NCBI GenBank assembly: GCA_049604415.1
Contig: JBMYTN010000007.1
Location: 1 to 64,000, forward strand
Direction: 5' to 3'
Source: JBMYTN01 sp049604415
Lineage (GTDB): Bacteria > Pseudomonadota > Alphaproteobacteria > Rhodospirillales > Rhodospirillaceae
Length of the DNA stretch: 64,000 nucleotides
In this document: piece by piece, positions 57,723-64,000 of the stretch
How positions within the stretch are numbered: the stretch's first letter is position 1
Layout: each line of letters begins with the position of its first letter
Notes under the pieces: model-generated
Told to the model about the DNA's origin: nothing
What the model saw: the letters and a program-made list of their open reading frames with translations, nothing else
Databases searched by the model: none
Program-made: the position numbers and the translations under genes

Positions 57723-58498
57723 GCGGATTTATCAGCTACATCAATCATGTGGACAATGCGACGGTCACGGGCTCGGCCACCTTGGGCAGCTTGGTTCCAA
57801 GCACTGTCCAATCCACCATCATTGGCGAGGTCACCCGGTTGGACGGCACCACAGGCCAGTTGATGGTGGATTTTGGTGCCGATCAGCCGGTGCAGGCACT
57901 GGGTCTGGCCATGCCCCCCGATGGGGTGGTGATGGACGCCTCTGACAGCATCCGCTGGCGGCTGTCCAGCAGCGCCATGGGCGCAGGCGAGGTCTATGAC
58001 AGCGGGGCCGTCGCCTCTGGCATGTCAGAGCGCTATGGCATTGCCGGGGTTCTGTTGCCCGCCGAGGTCACCGCACGCTATTTGCAGGTCGATTTCAACG
58101 CGCCCAGCCTGGCGACCCAAAACCATCTGGATATCGGCCGTCTCTGGGCCGGTCCAGCCTTTGTGCCGGTGATGGGGATGGAGGCACCCTTGGCCTGGCG
58201 CTCGGCATCCGGGGACTCTCCGGAAGTCCGTCAAGGGGCGCGGTCCCTGATCCAATTTGCCGATCAAGGGGTTTCGGCCCGGGAGCTTGAGCCGGTCTGG
58301 CCGGTGCTCAGCGAGGCGGAAGGCGACGCTGCCCTGGCTTTTGCCGAGGCCGTCACCACCCGCGAACAATTCTTCCTGTCCACCCGGAACACGGGGATCG
58401 CGACCCGTGGGCTGTTTGTGCGCTGTTCGGACCCACCGACTGTGGAAGACCACGGAACCCATTGGTCCCTGTCCTTAGGCGCAATAGAGAGCAAATAA
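57719..58498 (+). CDS. Phage tail protein, possibly distal tail component (259 aa)
   Basis: 259 residues, ATG at 57719 overlapping the preceding stop by four bases and following GGGGGAG. Contains FISYINHVDNATVTGSATLGSLV, LPAEVTARYLQVDFNAPSLATQNHLDIGRLWAGPAFVP (quoted by ARYLQVDFNAPSLATQNHLD) and a C-terminal FLSTRNTGIATRGLFVRCSDPP. Beta-rich; discoidin-like elements are possible (RYLQVDF). No named family. Likely part of the tail tip to which fibres attach. Confidence 0.65.
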   Translation: MSGFISYINHVDNATVTGSATLGSLVPSTVQSTIIGEVTRLDGTTGQLMVDFGADQPVQALGLAMPPDGVVMDASDSIRWRLSSSAMGAGEVYDSGAVASGMSERYGIAGVLLPAEVTARYLQVDFNAPSLATQNHLDIGRLWAGPAFVPVMGMEAPLAWRSASGDSPEVRQGARSLIQFADQGVSARELEPVWPVLSEAEGDAALAFAEAVTTREQFFLSTRNTGIATRGLFVRCSDPPTVEDHGTHWSLSLGAIESK

Positions 58499-58780
58499 CG
58501 AAGGTTTCTTTCTTGGCGCGAGGGGGCGACAGCCCAGTCGCACAGCCCGCTGCACCCGTTGACGGCCCGAAGCATCCGCCTTTGGCGGCCTTCCCTGTCA
58601 CGCGGTGGACCAGTTGGTTGCGCGCGTCCGTTCGCCAAGAGATCCAGAACCGTAGACGGATCTCCCAAACCTTGGGGATCCCGATCCGCGGGTTTTGTGC
58701 ACGCTTCATGGCACCCCCAATCGGGGACAACAGGGCGGGCATCAGTTCCCTATCATCAACCCAAACAGAGAGTATCTGAC

Positions 58781-60154
58781 ATGGTTCTTCGACTTGGCAC
58801 AGCCTCTCGCGAAACGACGAATACCACCAGTGGGACCTACAGTTTGAACGGGGTCAACACTTCCGGGTATCAGAGTTTTGTCGCCGCAGTGGGATCTGGC
58901 AATCAAACCATTGTCACCGTTTCTGACGATACGGACCGCGAGGTCTTCGTCGGCACTGTGACCGCAGGCTCGCCGGATACCATTTCCCGCGATGTTTTGA
59001 TTTATTCCTCCACCGGGTCCTGGATCACCTGGCCCGCAACAGAAAAGGTCATCACCGGCGTCGCCGCCGGGGAATATCTGCCGGTCTTCCAGGCCGAACC
59101 GACCAATGACGATGTCGGCAAGCTGTTGATGGTCAACAGCGCTGGCGCGGGAGGGGGGTTGGAAACCGTTCCGATGCCGCAGGAAAATCCGTTGATCAAC
59201 AGCGATTTCCTGATCCATCAGCGGGTCAATGCGGCTACGGTTTCGGGAACCTATCCGGCGGATCGCTGGATCGTGACTGCCACAGGATCCTCGTTTAACA
59301 GTGCCCGCGTTGGCTTTACGGTCGGTCAAACTGACGTTCCCGGAAATCCGGCGGCCTTTTTACGGACCGTTGTGACCAGTGTTGCGGGGGCGGGCAATTA
59401 TGTCATCTTGTCACAGCGGATCGACGCGACGGACTCCCTCTCCGGCGAGACAGTGACCCTGTCCTTCTACGCCAAATCCGACGCTCCGCGAAATCTGGCA
59501 ATCGAGTTTCATCAACACTTCGGTGCTGGCGGCAGCACAGATGTTCAAGGGATTGGCGCACAGCTGGTTGCTTTGACAACGACTTGGAAGCGCCATACGG
59601 CCACAATTACCATTCCAGATGTTTCTGGGAAATCGTTCGGCACAAACCCCTACTTGTCTCTGCTGTTCTGGTTTGATGCGGACAGCCAATTTGATGCTCG
59701 GACAGCCAGTCTGGGCCAGCAGTCCGGGACCTTTGATATCGCCGATGTACAGATCGACCGGGGTACAGTTGCAACTCCCTATCGTCGGGAGAGCAAGGAG
59801 CGAAATATCGCGCGCTGTCAGCGCTACTTCTTCAAGACCCAACCTGAGACGGTGGCGCCAGCCAATGGACTGAGTGACTACAGTTTAGCGGTGATCTCGA
59901 TCACGACGAATGCTGCAAATGCCCAAGTTTTCGACAACTATTGCTTTCCGGTTCAGATGCGGGTTGCGCCAACGATCACGACCTATAATCCCCGCCCGGG
60001 CGGCGCTGCAGGTCAATGGACAACCTCTGGGGCTGATTTGGCCAATGTGGCCGCTCTGTCTACCCCGGACAAAGTCTTCCTATACAACGGCGGTGTTGGT
60101 GCCCCGACCAGCGCTTTTTACCACATTCACTTCTCAGCCAATGCGGAGTTCTGA
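58781..60154 (+). CDS. Tail fibre protein, copy 1
   Basis: 457 residues. The first about 170 residues (MVLRLGTASRETTNTTSG, VFVGTVTAGSPDTISRDVLI, GSWITWPATEKVITGVAAGE) are nearly the same in three consecutive genes and should be the tail-binding base. The middle (SFYAKSDAPRNLAIEFHQHFG, FDIADVQIDRGTVATPYRRES) is a carbohydrate-binding-like beta-sandwich common in phage fibres, and the end (ITTYNPRPGGAAGQWTTSG) is more variable. ATG at 58781 with AGAGAG upstream. No chaperone gene is obvious except the small one directly after it. Confidence 0.82.
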   Translation: MVLRLGTASRETTNTTSGTYSLNGVNTSGYQSFVAAVGSGNQTIVTVSDDTDREVFVGTVTAGSPDTISRDVLIYSSTGSWITWPATEKVITGVAAGEYLPVFQAEPTNDDVGKLLMVNSAGAGGGLETVPMPQENPLINSDFLIHQRVNAATVSGTYPADRWIVTATGSSFNSARVGFTVGQTDVPGNPAAFLRTVVTSVAGAGNYVILSQRIDATDSLSGETVTLSFYAKSDAPRNLAIEFHQHFGAGGSTDVQGIGAQLVALTTTWKRHTATITIPDVSGKSFGTNPYLSLLFWFDADSQFDARTASLGQQSGTFDIADVQIDRGTVATPYRRESKERNIARCQRYFFKTQPETVAPANGLSDYSLAVISITTNAANAQVFDNYCFPVQMRVAPTITTYNPRPGGAAGQWTTSGADLANVAALSTPDKVFLYNGGVGAPTSAFYHIHFSANAEF

Positions 60155-60156
60155 TC

Positions 60157-60348
60157 ATGACCACGACCTATCAATATGGTGATCTCCATCAGTCCATGAT
60201 CAAGATCACCACCACCGATGCCGATGGCGGCGTTGTTGCGCTCTTTGTCCCCGTCGATGAAGGGAACGGCGACTATCAGGCCATCCAGCAGGCAGGCGTG
60301 GACGTTCTGCCCTATGACCCCCCCGAAGGGGCTGCGGGAGCATCGTAA
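60157..60348 (+). CDS. Small protein after fibre 1 (63 aa)
   Basis: 63 residues, start two bases after the fibre 1 stop. MTTTYQYGDLHQSMIKITTTDADGGVVALFVPVDEGNGDYQAIQQAGVDVLPYDPPEG (quoted by DADGGVVALFVPVDEGNGDY) is acidic, with a short beta-like segment, similar in style to small fibre-assembly or tail-collar proteins. No family assigned. Fibres 2 and 3 are not followed by a similar gene. Confidence 0.65.
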   Translation: MTTTYQYGDLHQSMIKITTTDADGGVVALFVPVDEGNGDYQAIQQAGVDVLPYDPPEGAAGAS

Positions 60349-60382
60349 TCCCCACCTCTCCTTCGCTCGTCACATTGATCTG

Positions 60383-60405
60383 GGTCGCCTTGGGCGGCCT
60401 TTTTT
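60383..60405 (+). terminator. Intrinsic terminator after fibre 1 unit
   Basis: GGTCGCC (60383-60389) pairs with GGCGGCC (60393-60399), loop of three, then six T. Same stem type as those after fibres 2 and 3. Confidence 0.85.
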
Positions 60406-60552
60406 CGTTTGGCCTGCTGGCACCCAGATCGATCACCTGCGCCCCGGGATCCACACCGGTGGGCAATGGGTGCGCTGCTTGGACGATCCGACCTTAGGAT
60501 AACCATAGCTCGCACTGTTTCTTTTCCGTTCAACAAACAGAGAGCAAGCATC

Positions 60553-61926
60553 ATGGTTCTTCGACTAGGAACAGCAGCCCGCGAAACCACGAATACGACC
60601 AGCGGGACCTACAGCCTGAATGGGGTTTCCACGTCAGGCTATCAAAGCTTTGTCGAGGCGGTGGGGTCTGGCCATCAGACCATCATCACCGTGTCCGATG
60701 ATACGGATCGGGAGGTCTTTGTCGGCACCGTCAATGCCGGGTCGCCCGATACCATTACCCGCGATGTCCTGATCTATTCCTCCACCGGGTCCTGGATCAC
60801 TTGGCCCGCCACGGAAAAGGTCATCACCGGCGTGGCTGCGGGGGAATATATGCCGGTTTTTCAGACCGTGCCGACCAGCGATGATGTGGGCAAGATGCTG
60901 ATGGTCAACAGTGCCGGTGCGGGCGGGGGCCTTCAAGCCATCTCAATCCCGCAAGAAAACCTGCTGATCAATGGCGACTTTCTCATCCACCAACGAGTCA
61001 ATCCAGCCACAGCTTCTGGACAATATCCAGCAGATCGCTGGGTGATCAATGGAGCGGGATCGTCATTTACCAGCACCCGCCCAACCTTTACCCCGGGGCA
61101 GACCGACGTTCCGGGCAATCCGGCCAACTATGTCCGCACGGTGGTGAGCAGCCTGCCCGGAGCGAGCCATCACATGGTCTTGCTCCAGCGCATTGACGCC
61201 ACGGACAGTCTGTCTGGAGAGACCGTCACCCTGTCCTTCTATGCCCGATCCGATGCGCCGAGGAATATGGCGATCGAGTTTTTCCAGGACTTTGGTGCTG
61301 GGGGCAGTTTGCGTGTTGAGGGGATTGGACCTCAGCAAGTCGCGTTGACGACCAATTGGCAGCGCTATACCGCCACCGTGACCATCCCCTCTATTGCCGG
61401 GAAGACGTTCGGAACCAACCCCTATTTGGCGCTGGCGTTTTGGTTTGATGCTGGCAGTGACTTTGATTTCCGGACCGTCACTTTGGGTCAACAATCGGGC
61501 ACCTTCGACATTGCGGATGTGAAGCTGGAACGAGGCACTGTGGCCACACCCTACCAGCGGGAGAGCAAAGAGCGAAATATTGGCCGATGCCAACGCTATT
61601 TCTTCAAAACCCAGCAGGAAACAACGGCCCCGCTGAATGGTTTGCAGGATTACGGCTCCGCTGTGATGATGTTTACCGGGGTTGGCACCATTTTCCATGT
61701 CTATGCCAATGTCATGTTGCCGGTCCAGATGCGGACCAGCCCATCGATCCAGACCTTTAATCCGCGCCCCGGCGGTTCTCCAGGTCAATGGACCACGGGG
61801 GCGACCGATTTGACTGCGATGGGCGTATCGTCCTCGCAGGGCCAAGTCTTTCTGCACAATAACGGTCATCCCGGGCAGTCAAACAGCCTCTACCATGTGC
61901 ATTTCACGGCCAATGCGGAGATTTAA
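60553..61926 (+). CDS. Tail fibre protein, copy 2
   Basis: 457 residues, same length as copy 1 and highly similar throughout (MVLRLGTAARETTNTTSG, TVNAGSPDTITRDVLIYSST, SFYARSDAPRNMAIEFFQDFG, FDIADVKLERGTVATPYQRES). Differences are concentrated in the middle and the last 90 residues (MFTGVGTIFHVYANVMLPVQ, ATDLTAMGVSSSQGQVFLHN), where receptor contacts are expected. ATG at 60553 with AGAGAGC upstream. Flanked by the same type of terminator on both sides, so the gene forms its own cassette. Confidence 0.82.
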   Translation: MVLRLGTAARETTNTTSGTYSLNGVSTSGYQSFVEAVGSGHQTIITVSDDTDREVFVGTVNAGSPDTITRDVLIYSSTGSWITWPATEKVITGVAAGEYMPVFQTVPTSDDVGKMLMVNSAGAGGGLQAISIPQENLLINGDFLIHQRVNPATASGQYPADRWVINGAGSSFTSTRPTFTPGQTDVPGNPANYVRTVVSSLPGASHHMVLLQRIDATDSLSGETVTLSFYARSDAPRNMAIEFFQDFGAGGSLRVEGIGPQQVALTTNWQRYTATVTIPSIAGKTFGTNPYLALAFWFDAGSDFDFRTVTLGQQSGTFDIADVKLERGTVATPYQRESKERNIGRCQRYFFKTQQETTAPLNGLQDYGSAVMMFTGVGTIFHVYANVMLPVQMRTSPSIQTFNPRPGGSPGQWTTGATDLTAMGVSSSQGQVFLHNNGHPGQSNSLYHVHFTANAEI

Positions 61927-61976
61927 TGTTGTTGAAAGGGTCTGTTGCCCTTCGCCAACGCTCCAGCCGTGATTGA

Positions 61977-61999
61977 GGCCGCCACTGGCGGCCTTTTTT
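61977..61999 (+). terminator. Intrinsic terminator after fibre 2
   Basis: GGCCGCC (61977-61983) pairs perfectly with GGCGGCC (61987-61993), then six T. Confidence 0.88.
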
Positions 62000-62075
62000 G
62001 TGGGTCCGGTGATGACCCTGTTTGCGCAAACGCAGACGGCCAACCTGATCCAACCTTTCAGTACTCCCGACCGGC

Positions 62076-62100
62076 CCCCCCGCATCCCTGATGCGGGGGG
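62076..62100 (+). other. Perfect hairpin before fibre 3
   Basis: CCCCCCGCATC (62076-62086) pairs with GATGCGGGGGG (62090-62100). There is no T-run, so it is not a normal terminator; it lies about 40 bases before the fibre 3 start and may affect its translation or protect the mRNA end. Confidence 0.65.
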
Positions 62101-62141
62101 TCATTGTATGTTCACCCCCCCAATGAAAGAGAGCACCGATC

Positions 62142-63542
62142 ATGGTTCTGAAAATCGGCACTGCCGTCAGCGAAACCACCAGCACCACCAGCGGGTCCTA
62201 TAGCCTGAGTGGTGCCTCGCCCTCCGGCCACCAGACCTTCATTGACGGCATTGGCGATGGCAATCAAACCATCGTTTCCGTCACCGATAATACGGATGTG
62301 GAAGTCTTTGTCGGCACCGTGACCGCCGGGTCTCCGGCCACGATCAGCCGGGATACCTTGCTGTATTCCTCCACCGGGGCCTGGATCACATGGCCGGCGA
62401 TTGCCAAGGTCATCCGTTGCGTTGTGGCCGGTGAATATTCGCCGGTGTTCCAGGATGAGCCGACCGATGATGATATCGGCAAATTGTTGATCGTGACCAA
62501 GCCCGGCAGTGGCGGTGGGGTGCGATGCGTCCCAATGCCGGAAGAAAACCCAATCATCAATGGGGATTTCGCGGTCCACCAGCGGGTCCAGTCAAATCCA
62601 GCTTCCGGGGTTTTTGCTGCGGATCGTTGGCTTCCCAATTTCTCTGGCTCTACGATGAACTGCACCCGCAAGCTGTTCGCTGTCGACCATTCATCACAAT
62701 CTGGCAAGGTCGTGCCGGGAAACCCTGAATTCTACATGCAGATCATCGTGGGGAGTACGACTGGCGCATTCAGCCATGCCATGTTGCAACAGCGTATTGA
62801 AGATGCGCGCAGTTTTGCAGGTGAAACAGTCACAGTGTCTTTTTATGCCAAAGCTGACGCGGCAAAGATGATTGCTGTTGAGTTCTATCAGTATTTTGGT
62901 GTTGGTGGGACCAACGGCACCGCCGATAAGGAAGTCGGTATTGGGGTTCAGAAAATGCCGGTGACCACGGAATGGACACGGATCACCGTGACCGCAGCCA
63001 TCCCCGCATTGACCGGTGTCACCCTTGGCACAGATGATTTTCTTGGTCTGAGACTTTGGCTTGATGCCGGGACTGATTTCAACACGGAAACGGACACACT
63101 CGGTCACCAGAGCGGGACATTCGATATTGCCGATGTGAAAATCGAACGAGGGGCCATCGCGACCCCTTATATCCGGGAATCCTTCGCGCGAAATCTTGAG
63201 CGCTGCCAGCGTTACTTTTATCGGACGCAAGTGGGCACTCAGGCGCCTGCTGATGGCGCGGGTGATTTTTCCAGCGCACTGACGATGACCACCTCGAACA
63301 GTACGTTTGAAGCGGTTCATGCCACTTTGTACTTCCCAGTCCAAATGCGGAAAGCACCAACGATTACGACCTATAATCCCTACAGCGGTGGAACGGCTGG
63401 CCAGTGGGGTACGACGGGGTCCAGTCTTGCCAATGTTGCTTGTTCGGTATCTCCGGATCGGGTCTATGTCAAAAACGAGGGAGTCGCTGGGGTCGCAAAC
63501 AGCGACTACCACATTCACCTGACCGCTGACGCCGAACTGTAG
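62142..63542 (+). CDS. Tail fibre protein, copy 3 (divergent)
   Basis: 466 residues. The N-terminal base is still clearly homologous (VFVGTVTAGSPATISRDTLLYSST, GAWITWPAIAKVIRCVVAGE) and so are the middle (VSFYAKADAAKMIAVEFYQYFG, FDIADVKIERGAIATPYIRES) and the end (ITTYNPYSGGTAGQWGTTGS). But it is more distant from copies 1 and 2 than they are from each other, with short insertions around residues 190 and 265. AAAGAGAG precedes the ATG. It probably gives a second receptor specificity. Confidence 0.82.
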   Translation: MVLKIGTAVSETTSTTSGSYSLSGASPSGHQTFIDGIGDGNQTIVSVTDNTDVEVFVGTVTAGSPATISRDTLLYSSTGAWITWPAIAKVIRCVVAGEYSPVFQDEPTDDDIGKLLIVTKPGSGGGVRCVPMPEENPIINGDFAVHQRVQSNPASGVFAADRWLPNFSGSTMNCTRKLFAVDHSSQSGKVVPGNPEFYMQIIVGSTTGAFSHAMLQQRIEDARSFAGETVTVSFYAKADAAKMIAVEFYQYFGVGGTNGTADKEVGIGVQKMPVTTEWTRITVTAAIPALTGVTLGTDDFLGLRLWLDAGTDFNTETDTLGHQSGTFDIADVKIERGAIATPYIRESFARNLERCQRYFYRTQVGTQAPADGAGDFSSALTMTTSNSTFEAVHATLYFPVQMRKAPTITTYNPYSGGTAGQWGTTGSSLANVACSVSPDRVYVKNEGVAGVANSDYHIHLTADAEL

Positions 63543-63612
63543 GGTCATTACCGCAAGGCGTTCTGTTTTGCGGTGAAATATCTGGACGGTCTTGTTTCCA
63601 AGGCCGTAGACG

Positions 63613-63635
63613 GGTCGCCAATGGCGGCCTTTTTT
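63613..63635 (+). terminator. Intrinsic terminator after fibre 3
   Basis: GGTCGCC (63613-63619) pairs with GGCGGCC (63623-63629), loop of three, then six T. Nearly the same sequence as the terminator at 60383. Confidence 0.87.
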
Positions 63636-63683
63636 GTGGGTGCCGCTCTAGCGGGTGGCACCCACTCAGACTTGGAGGCCACC

Positions 63684-64000
63684 ATGACCATCAATCAAGC
63701 GGGCCTGGACATCATCCGCCAATCGGAAGGTCTCCGGCTTAAAGCCTATCTCTGTCCCGCCGGGGTTTGGACCATTGGCTATGGCCATACCCGAGACGTG
63801 GTGCCTGGGCTGACCTGCACCGAAGACCAAGCCAATGCCTGGCTGCTGGAAGATGTGGCCGAGGCGGAGCAGGTTGTTGCCGATCTGGTCGACGTCCCGT
63901 TGACCGAAAATCAGTTCAGTGCCCTGGTCTCCTTCACCTTTAATCTTGGACGCGGCAATCTGAGCGGGTCGACCTTGCTCAGGCAGCTCAATGACGGCGA
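63684..64000 (+). CDS. Phage endolysin, lysozyme GH24 family (cut by window edge)
   Basis: The first 105 residues are present; the gene continues past the window. The catalytic triad is E15-x8-C24-x5-T30 in SEGLRLKAYLCPAGVWTIGYGHT (quoted by LKAYLCPAGVWTIGYGHT), the E-8-(D/C)-5-T pattern of GH24 lysozymes; Cys replaces the more usual Asp as in several phage enzymes. LTENQFSALVSFTFNLGRGNL is the second family block. No signal-anchor is seen at the N-terminus, so it would need a holin, which is not in the window. GGAGG precedes the ATG at 63684. Its place after the fibres fits both phage and tailocin lysis cassettes. Confidence 0.9.
   Translation, partial: MTINQAGLDIIRQSEGLRLKAYLCPAGVWTIGYGHTRDVVPGLTCTEDQANAWLLEDVAEAEQVVADLVDVPLTENQFSALVSFTFNLGRGNLSGSTLLRQLNDG

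Larger units (their letters stand above)
43734..64000. mobile_element. Phage-derived element: repressor region plus siphovirus-type tail module (tailocin candidate), continues past the window
   Basis: From the terminator at 43734 rightward all genes are phage-like. The left part is a regulatory region with leftward repressor and small genes and two rightward antirepressor-like genes. From 48958 a rightward late operon encodes head-tail joining proteins, tail tube, chaperone, tape measure, baseplate-like proteins, three fibre proteins and an endolysin. Terminase, portal, capsid, scaffold/protease and integrase genes are absent in the window, although in tailed phages they precede the joining proteins. 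This fits a flexible-tail bacteriocin or a headless remnant. Boundaries: left edge between the LysR stop (43599) and 43734; right edge outside the window. No attachment repeat was found. Confidence 0.7.

Noticed and set aside
58559..58600. CCGCC-TTT-GGCGG hairpin between tail protein and fibre 1 as a terminator
   Set aside because: Short stem and no T-run; not comparable with the strong terminators after the fibres.
1..64000. CRISPR arrays and tRNA or rRNA genes
   Set aside because: No regularly spaced repeat series and no tRNA-like T-arm plus anticodon pattern or rRNA motif was seen on either strand.

Overview
The window reads as a chromosomal segment of a GC-rich alphaproteobacterium, probably in or near the Rhodospirillales. 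This is inferred from gene content (UbiG, an ScfR-type regulator divergent from isocitrate lyase, a HoxFUYHWI hydrogenase operon, DUF1778/GNAT and Fit/Vap-type toxin-antitoxin pairs) and from base composition. No rRNA or tRNA gene is visible, so the taxonomy stays tentative.

Layout. 1-4.4 kb is a low-GC accessory patch. It holds the 3' end of an IS5-type transposase, a TPR/HEPN (LA2681-type) putative RNase and a DUF4238 protein, separated by gene-poor spacers. 4.4-15.3 kb is housekeeping: ubiG overlapping a DUF427 gene, an M48 lipoprotein peptidase, scfR divergent from aceA with a small downstream gene, a BASS-type transporter, an HMA-CDF metal transporter, a small basic protein, a Na/Pi cotransporter, and a TacA/TacT-type toxin-antitoxin pair. 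15.3-21.3 kb is a compact operon hoxF-U-Y-H-W-I plus a second DUF427 gene, encoding an NAD-reducing [NiFe] hydrogenase. 21.8-29.5 kb is a signalling neighbourhood: a periplasmic molybdopterin-fold protein with a PAS/PP2C phosphatase, two divergent SBP_bac_3 solute-binding proteins, a HAMP/PP2C phosphatase, a diguanylate cyclase, a SiaB/slr1658-type ATPase and a STAS protein. The last four resemble a partner-switch module linked to c-di-GMP.

29.6-31.8 kb carries doxX divergent from a LysR regulator, and a FitAB/VapBC pair. 31.9-43.6 kb is a catabolic cluster. A leftward operon (rpiR, Rieske oxygenase, aldehyde dehydrogenase, carboxymuconolactone-decarboxylase-like protein, purU) faces a rightward set (dimethylglycine/sarcosine-dehydrogenase-like flavoprotein with GcvT domains, class III aminotransferase, M24 hydrolase), followed by an EamA exporter and a second LysR regulator. 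Together these suggest opening and N-demethylation of a methylated amine or N-heterocycle, with the C1 unit leaving through folate and PurU as formate. The substrate is unknown.

43.7 kb to the right edge is a phage-derived element. Its left part has a leftward set (S24/XRE-like repressor, small ORFs, AlpA-like regulator) and rightward antirepressor-like genes. The right part is a siphovirus-type tail module: three head-tail joining/tail-completion proteins, tail tube, tail assembly chaperone with a textbook -1 frameshift site, tape measure, two baseplate-like proteins, three tandem paralogous fibre genes each followed by an intrinsic terminator, and an endolysin cut by the window edge. No terminase, portal, capsid, protease or integrase is present in the window, although such genes would normally precede the joining proteins. 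The element is therefore a candidate F-type (flexible) tailocin or a headless prophage remnant. Four near-identical inverted repeats sit around the repressor and just before the tail operon, and they look like its operators.
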